A stretch of 64,000 nucleotides of DNA from DAOUBP01 sp034432655 (GCA_034432655.1 DAOUBP010000038.1:1-64000), one strand, 5' to 3'. Counted from the stretch's first letter, positions 21,698-30,208 are shown. Notes: a model not told the origin generated them from the letters alone. Program-made: numbers and translations.

Positions 21698-22323
21698 TCC
21701 AGCCCCACCAACTCCGGTTCCCCCCACACGGCCCAGGCCCATTGGTGTTCGCCCAAGCCGTCGGTGGCGAAGGCCAGGCGCAGGATACTTCCGGCCTGGA
21801 AGGGCAACGCCACTTCGAACGGGTCCCAGGCCCGTGGGTAGGCGGCCCGACTCCACACCTGCCAGCCGTCCACTTTGATGCGAAAGGCGACCAGCTGCTC
21901 TGCGCCCTGCGCGCCATCGCGGATGCCGATGCTGAAACGCAGGCGCAGGTCTTGCAGGCCGGCCGGGACGGGCACGTGGAACTCGACCAGCGCCTCGCCG
22001 CTGACCGGGGGATGCTGCCAAAGCGCGGGCCGACGTTGACCGCCTACGCTGGCCTCGCCGATCTTAACTTCCATCCCTGCCGCGTCCTCGCGGCCGCCAG
22101 AACGGCTGGCCACAGCGCGCACGTCGGCCTCCGCAAAGTGTTCCAGGAAATTGAAGCACCAGGGCCGGCCTGCTTTTGCGCCCTCTGCCGGGTTGCGGTG
22201 TCCGGCTCGCCAGCGCAGAAAAGCGATGTACTCGGCCACCCGCTCCTGATCTGGTGGCGAAAGGGTGGTAAGGTCACGCAGGATCGTTTCTAGGGGAGTC
22301 ATCATGATGTCGTCACCGGCCAT
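21691..22323 (-). CDS. Hypothetical protein, 210 aa
   Basis: I do not recognise the whole protein. Residues 8-40 form a helical segment (TILRDLTTLSPPDQERVAEYIAFLRWR) like the N-terminal part of small DUF2281-type antitoxin-like proteins. Residues 80-210 are beta-rich, with repeated aromatic residues (VEFHVPVPAGLQDLRLRFSIG, WDPFEVALP, WAWAVWGEPEL), reminiscent of a carbohydrate-binding or jelly-roll domain. ATG 22323 has GAGGTG nine bases upstream and abuts the stop of a HEPN-like remnant. The last residues end in the heptamer array. Confidence 0.6.
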   Translation of the reverse strand: MAGDDIMMTPLETILRDLTTLSPPDQERVAEYIAFLRWRAGHRNPAEGAKAGRPWCFNFLEHFAEADVRAVASRSGGREDAAGMEVKIGEASVGGQRRPALWQHPPVSGEALVEFHVPVPAGLQDLRLRFSIGIRDGAQGAEQLVAFRIKVDGWQVWSRAAYPRAWDPFEVALPFQAGSILRLAFATDGLGEHQWAWAVWGEPELVGLEV

Positions 22324-22476
22324 CTACGGATGCACCTCTTGCGGAAGCATCTCGATGATGAACGCGTAAATCTCTTCTGCATCGCGCATTGCTTGCTCAA
22401 GTGCGAATGGTTCAGGCTCCAGTACGTCGCCAGGATAGCGGAACAAAGTGGCATACGGCGTTAATCGCTCGGCTGC
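22324..22476 (-). pseudogene. C-terminal remnant of a HEPN-domain protein
   Basis: The - strand frame reads TPYATLFRYPGD, then ALEQAMRDAEEIYAFIIEML and a TAG stop at 22324-22326. This resembles the C-terminal helix of small HEPN (nucleotidyltransferase-partner) proteins. An in-frame TAG at about 22473-22475 closes it on the 5' side, and no start codon or RBS is present. It is therefore a fragment. The family call is moderate. Confidence 0.4.
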
Positions 22477-22506
22477 ACCCTACAGGCCTTTGAATTCCGG
22501 CCGCAT

Positions 22507-23076
22507 CTACATCGCTTCTTTCGCCTCCAACGGATAGAAATATACATCCGTCGGTTTGAACTTGCTGTTTCTGCGAAAGCGCAAGCCGACGCGCATCCCG
22601 ATCCAATCCAGCGTGGGCGCGTGGGGGTCTACGCCCAGCAGCCGGCCCAGGAACAGGGTATTCGCGCCCTCAAACTCGATCAACGCCAGCACAAACGGGC
22701 ATTCGGGCAAAAACTCTTCGGAGCCGAAGTAGCACACGGTGAACGCGTGCACGCGGGCCGGCCGGCGGGTGAGGTCAACCCAGTTCGTCTCCGCACCGGT
22801 GTACATGTCGTGCCCGCGCGGGTTTGCATAGGTGTAGCCCGTGGTCGGCTCCATGCAGCCCAACAGGCGACCATTGGCCAGCCCGGCGAAGAAGGGGCTG
22901 TCCTGACCGTAAGAATGGATGTAATCAATCGCATAGGGCTGCTTGATGATGATCGGCGCCATCGCCTTCAGCGCAGCCAGCGTCTCGTCGTTCAGCTCAG
23001 TTGGGAACGGCACATTGAACAGGATGGTGCCGTCGTCGGTCTCGGCGATGCGGGTGGGGAAAGCAGCTTCTGACAT
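22507..23076 (-). CDS. OB-fold (DUF35-like) protein, thiolase partner, without zinc ribbon
   Basis: The 189-aa protein has the layout of DUF35 acyl-CoA-associated OB-fold proteins: an N-terminal helix, PFFAGLANGRLLGCMEPTTGYTYANPR, then an OB fold with VHAFTVCYFGSEEF and FVLALIEFEGANTLFLGRLLG. Normal members have a CxxC...CxxC rubredoxin-like ribbon between; here only one Cys remains, so zinc is probably not bound. Such proteins pair with SCP2-type thiolases, and a thiolase gene lies just upstream on the same strand. ATG 23076 has AAGGAGCC upstream. Confidence 0.75.
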   Translation of the reverse strand: MSEAAFPTRIAETDDGTILFNVPFPTELNDETLAALKAMAPIIIKQPYAIDYIHSYGQDSPFFAGLANGRLLGCMEPTTGYTYANPRGHDMYTGAETNWVDLTRRPARVHAFTVCYFGSEEFLPECPFVLALIEFEGANTLFLGRLLGVDPHAPTLDWIGMRVGLRFRRNSKFKPTDVYFYPLEAKEAM

Positions 23077-23129
23077 GGAACAGGCTCCTTGTATGGCAAA
23101 GCAAATGGACGAATCAGCAAATCACGCAT

Positions 23130-23183
23130 CACGAGTTACGCAATACGCAGTACGCAGTACGCAATACGCAGTACGCAATACGT
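23130..23183. repeat. ATACGCA/GTACGCA heptamer array
   Basis: About seven units. It fills the spacer between the thiolase stop (23186) and the OB-fold gene and is the last locus of this family in the window; none is seen to the right. Confidence 0.88.
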
Positions 23184-23185
23184 CC

Positions 23186-24553
23186 TTATGCCTCTTTCTC
23201 TAAAATACTCACCGTCACATACGTCCCCGTGCCGGCATGGCTGTGGATTGCCCCGCGGCGGGCGTTCGCTATCTGTAGCCTGTCGTCGCGAAAGTGTTTG
23301 CCGATAGTGCCCTGCAACTGCCACAGGGCGAAAACCCCTTGCATCAGTCCGGTGGCGCCCACGGGATGGCCGCAGGCGATCAGGCCGCCGCTGGGATTTA
23401 CCGGGCAGGCGCCGACACGCTCCGGCTGGGTGAAGGTCAACCCGTAGTCCACCCCGGGCATGAATGCCTGGCCAGAGACGGCAAACGGCCCGCCTTCGCC
23501 GTATCGGCACAGCCCCATGTCTTCATAGGTCTGGATTTCGGAGGAAGTATAGGCGTCATGGAGCTCTACGAAGTCAATCTCATGCAACGGGTCGGTGATG
23601 CCAGCATGGGCATAGGCCTGTTTGCTGGCCATGCGGCCGGCGCGGAAGGAGTGAATGCCCGGATAGCGAAAACCATGATCCCAGAGGTTCTTGTAGTAAG
23701 CGCGCGTCTCGGCAGTGTCCTCGTGAGGCAACAGGTTATATTTCAAGAACTCTTCGTAGGACTGATGGGGCCGGTCCGCCATGCGCATGGCATCGGTGCC
23801 GCGGCCGATCCCTGTTACCTTGATCCGCGGGAAGCGCCGGCCGGCCGCTTTTTCCAGTTTGGCCAGGCCTTCCTCGCTGGCCAGCACCACTGCGGCCGCG
23901 CCGTCCGACATCACACAGATGTCCAGGCGGGTGAGGGGCCAGGCGACCATCGGCGCGGAACGCACGTCGGCCACCGTGAGGCGTTCGTGTTTCTGGCTAT
24001 AGGGGTTATGGTATGCGTTGCGATGGTTCTTCACCGACACGTACGCCATCTGCTCCACGGTGGTGCCGAACTCCTTCATGTGTCGCGTCACCATGATGGC
24101 ATAGTAGCCGGAGTAGAAACCGCCGACAGGGTAGTCGAAGCTGACATCGGACGCCAGCGCGATGAACTCGTTGCCTTTCCAGGTGTTGACGTGGCTCATG
24201 GTCTCAAAGCCATAGGCCAGGCAGATGTCCATGTGGCCAGACGCGACCGACTTCCAGGCCTCCTGGAAACAGATGCCTCCGGTAGCGCCGCCGCCCTCCA
24301 CCCGATGCCCGGGCTTCGGACAGAGGCCCAGGTAATCTTGCACCATGATGCCGGCCATGAGCTGGCGGGTGAAGTGGTCGGAGAAGTAAGACGCTACGGA
24401 GCCATCCACCAGTTCGATGAACTGACGGTGCTCCAGTCCCATATCGGCGATGGCGTAATCGTAGGCTTCTTTGACCAGAGCCTGGAAGGTTTTGTCGGGG
24501 CGGGCTTTGGCGAACTTGCTGACGCCGCCTGAAACGACGTAAACGTTGCGCAT
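23186..24553 (-). CDS. Thiolase-family protein (SCP2-like acetyl-CoA acetyltransferase)
   Basis: The 455-aa protein belongs to the SCP2/archaeal-type thiolases that work with a DUF35 OB-fold protein. Seen are the nucleophile region HRVEGGGATGGICFQEAWKSVASG (Cys about residue 95), ELHDAYTSSEIQTYEDMGL with the catalytic His-Asp segment, and NPSGGLIACGHPVGATG near the C-terminus. Start ATG 24553 has AGGAGG at -7; an extension to 24628 is unnecessary. It is likely the cleavage or condensing step of the acyl-CoA set at 17.6-24.6 kb. Confidence 0.87.
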   Translation of the reverse strand: MRNVYVVSGGVSKFAKARPDKTFQALVKEAYDYAIADMGLEHRQFIELVDGSVASYFSDHFTRQLMAGIMVQDYLGLCPKPGHRVEGGGATGGICFQEAWKSVASGHMDICLAYGFETMSHVNTWKGNEFIALASDVSFDYPVGGFYSGYYAIMVTRHMKEFGTTVEQMAYVSVKNHRNAYHNPYSQKHERLTVADVRSAPMVAWPLTRLDICVMSDGAAAVVLASEEGLAKLEKAAGRRFPRIKVTGIGRGTDAMRMADRPHQSYEEFLKYNLLPHEDTAETRAYYKNLWDHGFRYPGIHSFRAGRMASKQAYAHAGITDPLHEIDFVELHDAYTSSEIQTYEDMGLCRYGEGGPFAVSGQAFMPGVDYGLTFTQPERVGACPVNPSGGLIACGHPVGATGLMQGVFALWQLQGTIGKHFRDDRLQIANARRGAIHSHAGTGTYVTVSILEKEA

Positions 24554-24715
24554 GGTGCCTCCTTGCACGGATAGCGGGGTGTAACTGGCAACACGCCGGT
24601 GCCGATCAGACGATGCGCCTCTCGGCACCGGCTATCTTAACACAACAACGGGCGTCAAGTCAATTGTGCAACAGCAGTTTCAGGCGTGCCAGGCTCGAAA
24701 TTCCCTGCCAGCAGC

Positions 24716-26032
24716 TTATCCCAACTTCTGTTTCAGCACATCTTCCAGGGTTGGTTGGCCGATCACCTGCAGCTCATAGCGCACCCGCTGGACAGGATGG
24801 TAGATCCTGGCCACCCGCGTCAGGTCAATGGGCGTGGCCGAGATGACCAGGTCGCACGGCACCCGGCGGATGGTCTCTTCCAGGTCTTTGATCTGCTGGC
24901 CGCCGTAACCCATGGCCGGCAACAAGGTCCCGATCTCCGGGTATTGCTTGAAGGTTTCGGTGATGGTGCCCACCGTGTAAGGCCGCGGGTCAATGATCTC
25001 GGCCGCGCCAAAGCGCCGCGCGGCCACGATGCCCGCGCCGTATTTCATCTCGCCGTGGGTCAGGGTAGGGCCGTCTTCGATCACCAGCACCCGTTTGCCG
25101 CGGATCGCAGCGGGGTCGGGCACGAAGATGGGAGAGGCCGCCTCGATCACGATGGCGTTCGGGTTCACCGCGCTAGCGCTTTCCCGCACCGCGCTGATGG
25201 GGGCCAGGTCGGCCGTGTCCACTTTGTTGATTACGATCACATCGGCCATGCGGAAGTTGGCCGAGCCCGGCCAGTAGGTTAGCTCATGCCCGGGGCGGTG
25301 CGGATCGGCCACCACAATGTGGAGGTCGGGCTTGAAGAAAGGCAGGTCGTTGTTGCCGCCGTCCCATAGCACCACGTCGGCCTCCTGCTCCGCCTGGCGT
25401 AAGATGGCCTCGTAATCCACCCCGGCATAGACCACCACCCCGCGATCCAGGTGCGGCTCATACTCCTCACGTTCTTCAATGGTGCAATTGTACCTGTCCA
25501 GATCGGCGTAGGTGGCGAAGCGCTGCACCTTTTGCGCCACCAGGTCGCCGTAGGGCATGGGATGGCGCACGGCAACGACCTTCTTACCCATGCGCTGCAA
25601 CGCGTTGGCCACATAGCGCGTGGTCTGCGATTTGCCGCTGCCCGTGCGCACCGCGCACACCGCCACCACCGGCTTGCTGGAGGTCAGCATCGTCTCTTTG
25701 GGGCCGATCAGCCGGAAATCGGCACCGGCCGCGATCGCCATAGCCGCCTTGGTCATGACGTATTGGTGGCTGATGTCCGAGTAGGCGAAGACCACCTGGT
25801 CCACGTCCAGGGTCCGGATCAGGGTGGTCAGCTCACTTTCCGGGTAGATCGGGATGCCCTGCGGATAGCGTTCTCCCGCCAGCTCGGGCGGGTAACGCCG
25901 GCCTTCGATGTTGGGGATCTGGGTGGCGGTGAAGGCCACAACTTCGTAGTTATCGTCCGCGCGGAAGACCGTGTTGAAGTTGTGAAAATCACGCCCTGCG
26001 GCGCCCATGATAAGGATTCTCTGCTTCGCCAT
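24716..26032 (-). CDS. Cyclic 2,3-diphosphoglycerate synthetase-like GTPase
   Basis: The 438-aa protein starts with a Rossmann-like segment (RILIMGAAGRDFHNFNT) and has a P-loop-like AVRTGSGKSQTTRYVANAL near residue 132, VVLWDGGNNDLPFF and the guanine-like INKVDTAD near residue 275. This matches archaeal cPGS homologues that occur in many bacteria, where the substrate is uncertain. It is the last gene of a long housekeeping run on this strand and follows tatC by 28 bases. Confidence 0.8.
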   Translation of the reverse strand: MAKQRILIMGAAGRDFHNFNTVFRADDNYEVVAFTATQIPNIEGRRYPPELAGERYPQGIPIYPESELTTLIRTLDVDQVVFAYSDISHQYVMTKAAMAIAAGADFRLIGPKETMLTSSKPVVAVCAVRTGSGKSQTTRYVANALQRMGKKVVAVRHPMPYGDLVAQKVQRFATYADLDRYNCTIEEREEYEPHLDRGVVVYAGVDYEAILRQAEQEADVVLWDGGNNDLPFFKPDLHIVVADPHRPGHELTYWPGSANFRMADVIVINKVDTADLAPISAVRESASAVNPNAIVIEAASPIFVPDPAAIRGKRVLVIEDGPTLTHGEMKYGAGIVAARRFGAAEIIDPRPYTVGTITETFKQYPEIGTLLPAMGYGGQQIKDLEETIRRVPCDLVISATPIDLTRVARIYHPVQRVRYELQVIGQPTLEDVLKQKLG

Positions 26033-26060
26033 TGATCTTGATCACTCCTGACAAGGTTTT

Positions 26061-26987
26061 TTATGGTCGTGGGCGGTAAACAGCCCGCGCCATCAATACG
26101 CCCAGCGCATACAACGCCAGCAACGGCCCCAGCACCAGGGTCATGTTGACCGGGTCCACTGTGGGCGTGATGGCCGCCGCTACGAACGCCATGCCGACGA
26201 TAGCGTAACGCCATTGGCGGGCCAAGGCCTGCGGTGAGACGAGGCCCAACCTGGCCAGCAACGCCATGATCAGCGGGGTCTCAAAAGCCGCGCCGATCCA
26301 CAGCAGCACGGCCAACACAAAGGAGTAATACGGCCGGATGTCCCAGTTGGGCCTGGCGATATCACTGCCGGTGCCTAACAAGAAGGGCAGCATGGCCGGC
26401 AATAACACGAAATAGGCGAAGAGCAGGCCAGCAATGAAGAAAAGGATCACCAGCGGCGCGCCCACCAGGGCGATCATACGGAACACCCGGATCTCGTGGG
26501 GGTTTTCCAGCGCCGGTCGGATGAACATCAGGGTTTGATAGAGAAGCATGGGCAACGCCAGTACCAACGCCGCGCTGAAGATGATCTCCATGCGCACCCA
26601 GATCATGTCGGTGGGCCGCAGGAAGATCCACACGGCATCCCCGGCCGGCGCCTGCAGGAGGCGCAAGATGCGGTCCACGAAGAAAGCGCACGCGATGGCG
26701 CCGACCAGCATGGTGCCGAGGATCACGAAAATGCGCCGCCGCAGCTCCACCAGGTGCTCGACGGCCGCGTAAAGGATCTGGATCAAGTCGTACAGCGGGC
26801 TGTCGCTGGATTGCCATGAACGCCGCGCCTGCTCCAGGGTGAGCGGCTCCAGGTCGGCCTGGGAGCGCCGGATGTTAGTGATCATGAGCCAGAGCTGCTC
26901 GAGGCCGCGCGGCAGTTTGCTGGGTCCCAAGAGGGCAATGGCGACGATCGCCAGGATGACCAGGCCGAAAACGCCGGTGAACGACAT
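26061..26987 (-). CDS. tatC: Twin-arginine translocase TatC with an N-terminal TatA/B-like domain
   Basis: Residues 1-45 have a membrane helix followed by LLGPSKLPRGLEQLW, the hinge and amphipathic helix signature of TatA/TatB. From about residue 70 the protein is TatC: six membrane spans, VEHLVELRRRIFVI (the conserved Glu-Leu-Arg of the cytoplasmic start), FxxPALxxxE-like FIRPALENPHEIR and a conserved Pro/Glu in FETPLIMALLARLG. TatC is normally about 240-260 aa; this is 308 aa because of the fusion. GGAGG lies upstream of ATG 26987, three bases after tatA. Covalent TatB-TatC linkage is unusual. Confidence 0.85.
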   Translation of the reverse strand: MSFTGVFGLVILAIVAIALLGPSKLPRGLEQLWLMITNIRRSQADLEPLTLEQARRSWQSSDSPLYDLIQILYAAVEHLVELRRRIFVILGTMLVGAIACAFFVDRILRLLQAPAGDAVWIFLRPTDMIWVRMEIIFSAALVLALPMLLYQTLMFIRPALENPHEIRVFRMIALVGAPLVILFFIAGLLFAYFVLLPAMLPFLLGTGSDIARPNWDIRPYYSFVLAVLLWIGAAFETPLIMALLARLGLVSPQALARQWRYAIVGMAFVAAAITPTVDPVNMTLVLGPLLALYALGVLMARAVYRPRP

Positions 26988-26990
26988 GGG

Positions 26991-27590
26991 CTAGTCCTCC
27001 CGGCCGGGCAAAGGATCTTCACCTGGGTGCGGCGTCACTCCACTTTCATCCCGGCCGTCGGGGCTGGCCCCGGAACCCGGCTCCGCACCAGGGGGCGACA
27101 TCTGCCCGCTTTCATCCAGGGCGTCGGGGCTTGCCCCAACCTCCTCGACCCCGGGGCTGGCCCCGGAACCCGGCTCCGCACCAGGGGGCGACATCCGCCC
27201 GCTTTCATTCAGGGCGTCAGGGCTTGCCCCAACCTCCTGGACCTCGCGGCTGGCCCCGGAACCCGGCTCCGCACCAGGGGGGGTCGTCAATTCGCGCATG
27301 ACCGAATCGCGGATCGCCCGGCCGGGGTCGCGGGCGGCCATGGCCAGCGCGGTGGCATCTTTGGCAACTTCCTTGATCTCTTCCAGCGGGCGGCTGATCT
27401 CCTGGTCAGGGTCCAGCGCCTGGCGCGCCTTCTCCAGCTCGCGCGAGAACTCGCGCGTCGCTTTGCGCATCTGCCGCATGCTCCTGCCAAGCTTCGCGCC
27501 GATTTCCGGCAGCTTATCGGGGCCAAAAACGGCTAGCGCCAGGATCAGGATGATGATCAGTTCAAACGGCCCGATTCCGAGAATTTCCAC
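26991..27590 (-). CDS. tatA: Sec-independent translocase TatA/TatB with repetitive tail
   Basis: Residues 1-60 carry the TatA/B signature: a short N-terminal membrane helix, VFGPDKLPEIGAKLGRSM and a charged amphipathic helix. The start is GTG 27590 with AGGA upstream. Residues about 103-177 consist of a 31-residue repeat (EPGSGAS...VGASPDAL-ESG), about two and a half copies, encoded by a 93-bp tandem DNA repeat. The tail is acidic and probably disordered. Total length of 199 aa is well over a typical 60-100 aa TatA. Confidence 0.85.
   Translation of the reverse strand: MEILGIGPFELIIILILALAVFGPDKLPEIGAKLGRSMRQMRKATREFSRELEKARQALDPDQEISRPLEEIKEVAKDATALAMAARDPGRAIRDSVMRELTTPPGAEPGSGASREVQEVGASPDALNESGRMSPPGAEPGSGASPGVEEVGASPDALDESGQMSPPGAEPGSGASPDGRDESGVTPHPGEDPLPGRED
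27061..27281. repeat. 93-bp tandem repeat in tatA
   Basis: Units begin at 27061, 27154 and 27247 with GGCTGGCCCCGGAACCCGG and keep the frame (93 = 31 codons). Copies differ by a few bases, so the expansion is not brand new. Confidence 0.85.
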
Positions 27591-27598
27591 GCTAAATC

Positions 27599-28045
27599 CT
27601 ACGCTCCGGCAAAGGTCAACTCTTCCCTGGCAGCTATCACAGCGCCCAGCACGCCGTTCACAAACCGTGAGCTATTATCGCTCCCGAATATCTTCGCCAG
27701 ATCAACCGCTTCGTTGATCGCTACCTTGGGCGGCGTGCCTATCGCGTCGCTGATCTCCAGCAGCGCCATGCGCAGGATGTTGCGGTCAATCACCGCGATC
27801 TGCTCCACGGGCCACGCAGGCGCGTGCTTCTGGATGAGCGCATCCAACGCCTGGCGGTGGCATAACACACCGCTCACCAGCTGGCGTAGGAAAGCCTCGC
27901 CCTCCGGCGGTAACGGCTGCTCCTCCAGCCGGTACTTGATGACGTCACCGGCCTGGTGGTGCGTGGTATCCAGTTCGTAAAGCGCTTGAAGTGCACAAAT
28001 ACGTGCCTGGCGACGGATGTGCACGGGTAACCCTACCTGCGGCAC
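27599..28045 (-). CDS. nusB: Transcription antitermination factor NusB
   Basis: An all-helical RNA-binding protein that with NusE binds boxA and supports rRNA antitermination. RRQARICALQALYELD at the N-terminus, ILRMALLEI and KVAINEAVDLAKIFGSDNSSRFVNGVLGA at the C-terminus are the NusB hallmarks. The start may be GTG 28045 or GTG 28024; neither has a clean RBS. It is followed by tatA after 8 bases. Confidence 0.92.
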   Translation of the reverse strand: MPQVGLPVHIRRQARICALQALYELDTTHHQAGDVIKYRLEEQPLPPEGEAFLRQLVSGVLCHRQALDALIQKHAPAWPVEQIAVIDRNILRMALLEISDAIGTPPKVAINEAVDLAKIFGSDNSSRFVNGVLGAVIAAREELTFAGA

Positions 28046-28094
28046 AGGGCCGCAAACCTATGGTCAAAAGTGTTGTCGGCAGAACGACCGGGCC

Positions 28095-28445
28095 TTAGTC
28101 TCCCTTGGTCGGCACTACCACATCATCAATGAACACATCTACGGTCGTGACCGGCATGCCCACCATCACCTCCAGCGCCTGCCGCACGCTGTTCTGCAGC
28201 GTCTCGCCCAGCTTCAACATGTTGGTGTTGGCGGAGGCGACGACGTGGAGCTCCACCTGGACCCCTTCATCGGTTACCACCACCAGGATGCCGTTGTCCA
28301 CCGCGCTGCCGGCCAGCAATCCGCGCACCTTAGGCGGCGTCGGCGCCAGCCGCGCAACTCCCTTCTGTTCCAGCGCAGTCTGGCGGACGATGGTCGTCAA
28401 CACCCCCGGCGCAATGGTAACTTTGCCGCGTACTTCAGTGTCCAT
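28095..28445 (-). CDS. Asp23/Gls24 family protein
   Basis: The 116-aa protein shows GKVTIAPGVLTTIVRQTALEQKGVA and the C-terminal VTTVDVFIDDVVV, the beta-strand pattern of Asp23 (alkaline-shock/envelope-stress) proteins. It follows fabG by 11 bases. A second Asp23 gene lies at 37525-37887 upstream of fakA, an arrangement often linked to fatty-acid and envelope functions. Confidence 0.85.
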   Translation of the reverse strand: MDTEVRGKVTIAPGVLTTIVRQTALEQKGVARLAPTPPKVRGLLAGSAVDNGILVVVTDEGVQVELHVVASANTNMLKLGETLQNSVRQALEVMVGMPVTTVDVFIDDVVVPTKGD

Positions 28446-28456
28446 CTGTTCCCTCC

Positions 28457-29200
28457 CTATTGCATCACCAGGCCGCCGTCCACGCTGAGCACCTGGCCCG
28501 TGATAAACGCTGCCCGGTCGCTGGCCAGAAAAGCCACGGCATACGCGATCTCTTCCGGCCGGGCGAAACGGCCCAACGGCGTCATGTTGATGGCCAGTTG
28601 TTTCTGCTCTTCGGTCAGGACGCTGGTGAGCGCCGTGGGCACAAAGCCGGGTGCCACCGCGTTGACGGTGATCCCACGCGGGCCCACCTCCTTGGCCAGC
28701 GCTTTGGTGAAGCCGATGAGGCCGGCCTTAGAGGCCGCGTAGTTGGTCTGGCCCGCCTGACCCGCCAGCCCCACCACCGAGGTGATGTTGACGATCCGGC
28801 CGTAACGTTGCTTGAACATCGGCCGGAGCACGGCTTTGCAGCAGTTGTAGGCGCTCTTCAGGTTGGTACGGATGACGGTGTCCCAGTCGTCCTCGCTCAT
28901 CATCATCAACAACATGTCCCGGGTGGTGCCGGCGTTGTTGACCAGGATGTCAATCCGGCCAAAGCGGTCGGTGGTCTCCTTGACCAGCCGCTGAGCATCG
29001 GCAAAGACGCTCACATCGGCCTGGATCACCACCGCTTCACCGCCAGCGGCCGTAATGCCCGCCGCGACCTCTTCGGCCTGCGCGGCGCTGTCCCGGTGGT
29101 TGATCACCACCCGGGCGCCTTGAGCGGCCAGCTCACACGCAATGGCAGCGCCGATCCCGCGCGATGCACCGGTCACAACGGCGATTTTCCCTTCCAACAT
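28457..29200 (-). CDS. fabG: 3-oxoacyl-[acyl-carrier-protein] reductase FabG
   Basis: An SDR enzyme for the NADPH-dependent reduction step of fatty acid elongation. GASRGIGAAIA (cofactor), NNAGTTRD, the Ser-Tyr-Lys triad (NITSVVG...YAASKAG) and the C-terminal TGQVLSVDGG are present in the 247-aa protein. ATG 29200 has AGGAG upstream. It lies between fabD and asp23. Confidence 0.93.
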   Translation of the reverse strand: MLEGKIAVVTGASRGIGAAIACELAAQGARVVINHRDSAAQAEEVAAGITAAGGEAVVIQADVSVFADAQRLVKETTDRFGRIDILVNNAGTTRDMLLMMMSEDDWDTVIRTNLKSAYNCCKAVLRPMFKQRYGRIVNITSVVGLAGQAGQTNYAASKAGLIGFTKALAKEVGPRGITVNAVAPGFVPTALTSVLTEEQKQLAINMTPLGRFARPEEIAYAVAFLASDRAAFITGQVLSVDGGLVMQ

Positions 29201-29217
29201 GTGGATGGCTCCTGTGC

Positions 29218-30156
29218 TCATGGGTTAAAAGCGGCGATATCCTCGGGCGTGCGGATGTTAGCCGTCTCCGGCTCCGGCAGGATGCGTTTGATCAGGCCCG
29301 TCAGGACGTCGCCCGGCCCGACTTCGACAAAACGGCTGGCGCCCAGCCCGGCCATCTGGCGCACCGACTCGGTCCACTGCACCGAAGCAGTCAGCTGGGC
29401 CACCAGTTCCTCCCGGATCTCATCGGGTGTAGTCAGCGGCCGGGCGTGGATGTTGCCGATGACCGGGACCTGCGGTTTTCTAAATGGGGTGTCGGCTACT
29501 GCCCGGGCAAAACGCTGGACGGCCGGCGCCATGAGCGCGGAGTGGGCAGCGATGCTGACCGCCAGCGGCCGCGGCCGGCCACCCGCCGCGCGCGCCAGCT
29601 CCATTGCGGCTGCCACGCCTGCCGGTCCGCCGGAGATGACCACCTGACCGGGCGCGTTGTAGTTGGCCACCTGCACCACGTCGCCGGACTGAGCCGCGGC
29701 CTGCTGACAGAGCGCGGCCACCTGTTCGTCTTCCAGCTTCAGAATGGCCGCCATGCTGCCGGGATGTTCCGCGCCGGCCGCAGCCATCAACTCCCCGCGC
29801 ACCCGGGTCAACCGCACCGCGTCCGTGAAATCCAACGCGCCGGCCGCTACCAACGCGCTGTACTCGCCCAGGCTGTGGCCGGCCACACAACACGGCGCGG
29901 CCAGGTCCGGATACGCCGCGTGCAGCGCCCGCCAGGCCGCGATGCTGGTCGTCAGGATGGCCGGTTGCGCGTTGGAGGTGTCGGTGAGCTGTTCGGCCGG
30001 GCCTGCGAAGCAAAGCGCAGACAACGGGAAGCCCAGGATGGCGTCCGCAGCCGCAAAGGTTTCGCGCGCGACCGGGAAGGCTTCGGCCAGCGCCTGCCCC
30101 ATACCGACGCTTTGTGAGCCCTGACCCGGAAAGACGTAAGCAGTTAGATCGCTCAT
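29218..30156 (-). CDS. fabD: Malonyl-CoA:ACP transacylase FabD
   Basis: It loads malonyl groups onto ACP. The 312-aa protein shows the N-terminal FPGQGSQSVGMG, active-site GHSLGEYSALVAAGAL (Ser about residue 92), VANYNAPGQVVISG and the VEVGPGDVLTGLIKR end. ATG 30156 has GGGAG upstream; the open frame to 30210 is not needed. fabG follows after 17 bases. Confidence 0.94.
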   Translation of the reverse strand: MSDLTAYVFPGQGSQSVGMGQALAEAFPVARETFAAADAILGFPLSALCFAGPAEQLTDTSNAQPAILTTSIAAWRALHAAYPDLAAPCCVAGHSLGEYSALVAAGALDFTDAVRLTRVRGELMAAAGAEHPGSMAAILKLEDEQVAALCQQAAAQSGDVVQVANYNAPGQVVISGGPAGVAAAMELARAAGGRPRPLAVSIAAHSALMAPAVQRFARAVADTPFRKPQVPVIGNIHARPLTTPDEIREELVAQLTASVQWTESVRQMAGLGASRFVEVGPGDVLTGLIKRILPEPETANIRTPEDIAAFNP

Positions 30157-30173
30157 AGGACTCCCATAGACAA

Positions 30174-30208
30174 GAGCGGGGACGTGGGAGGGCCCCCAGT
30201 CCCCGCTC
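30174..30208. other. GC-rich hairpin between rpmF and fabD
   Basis: Arms GAGCGGGGAC and GTCCCCGCTC (10 bp) with an inner GGG/CCC pairing. There is no T-run on either side, so it may be an mRNA processing or stabilising structure rather than a terminator. Confidence 0.5.
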
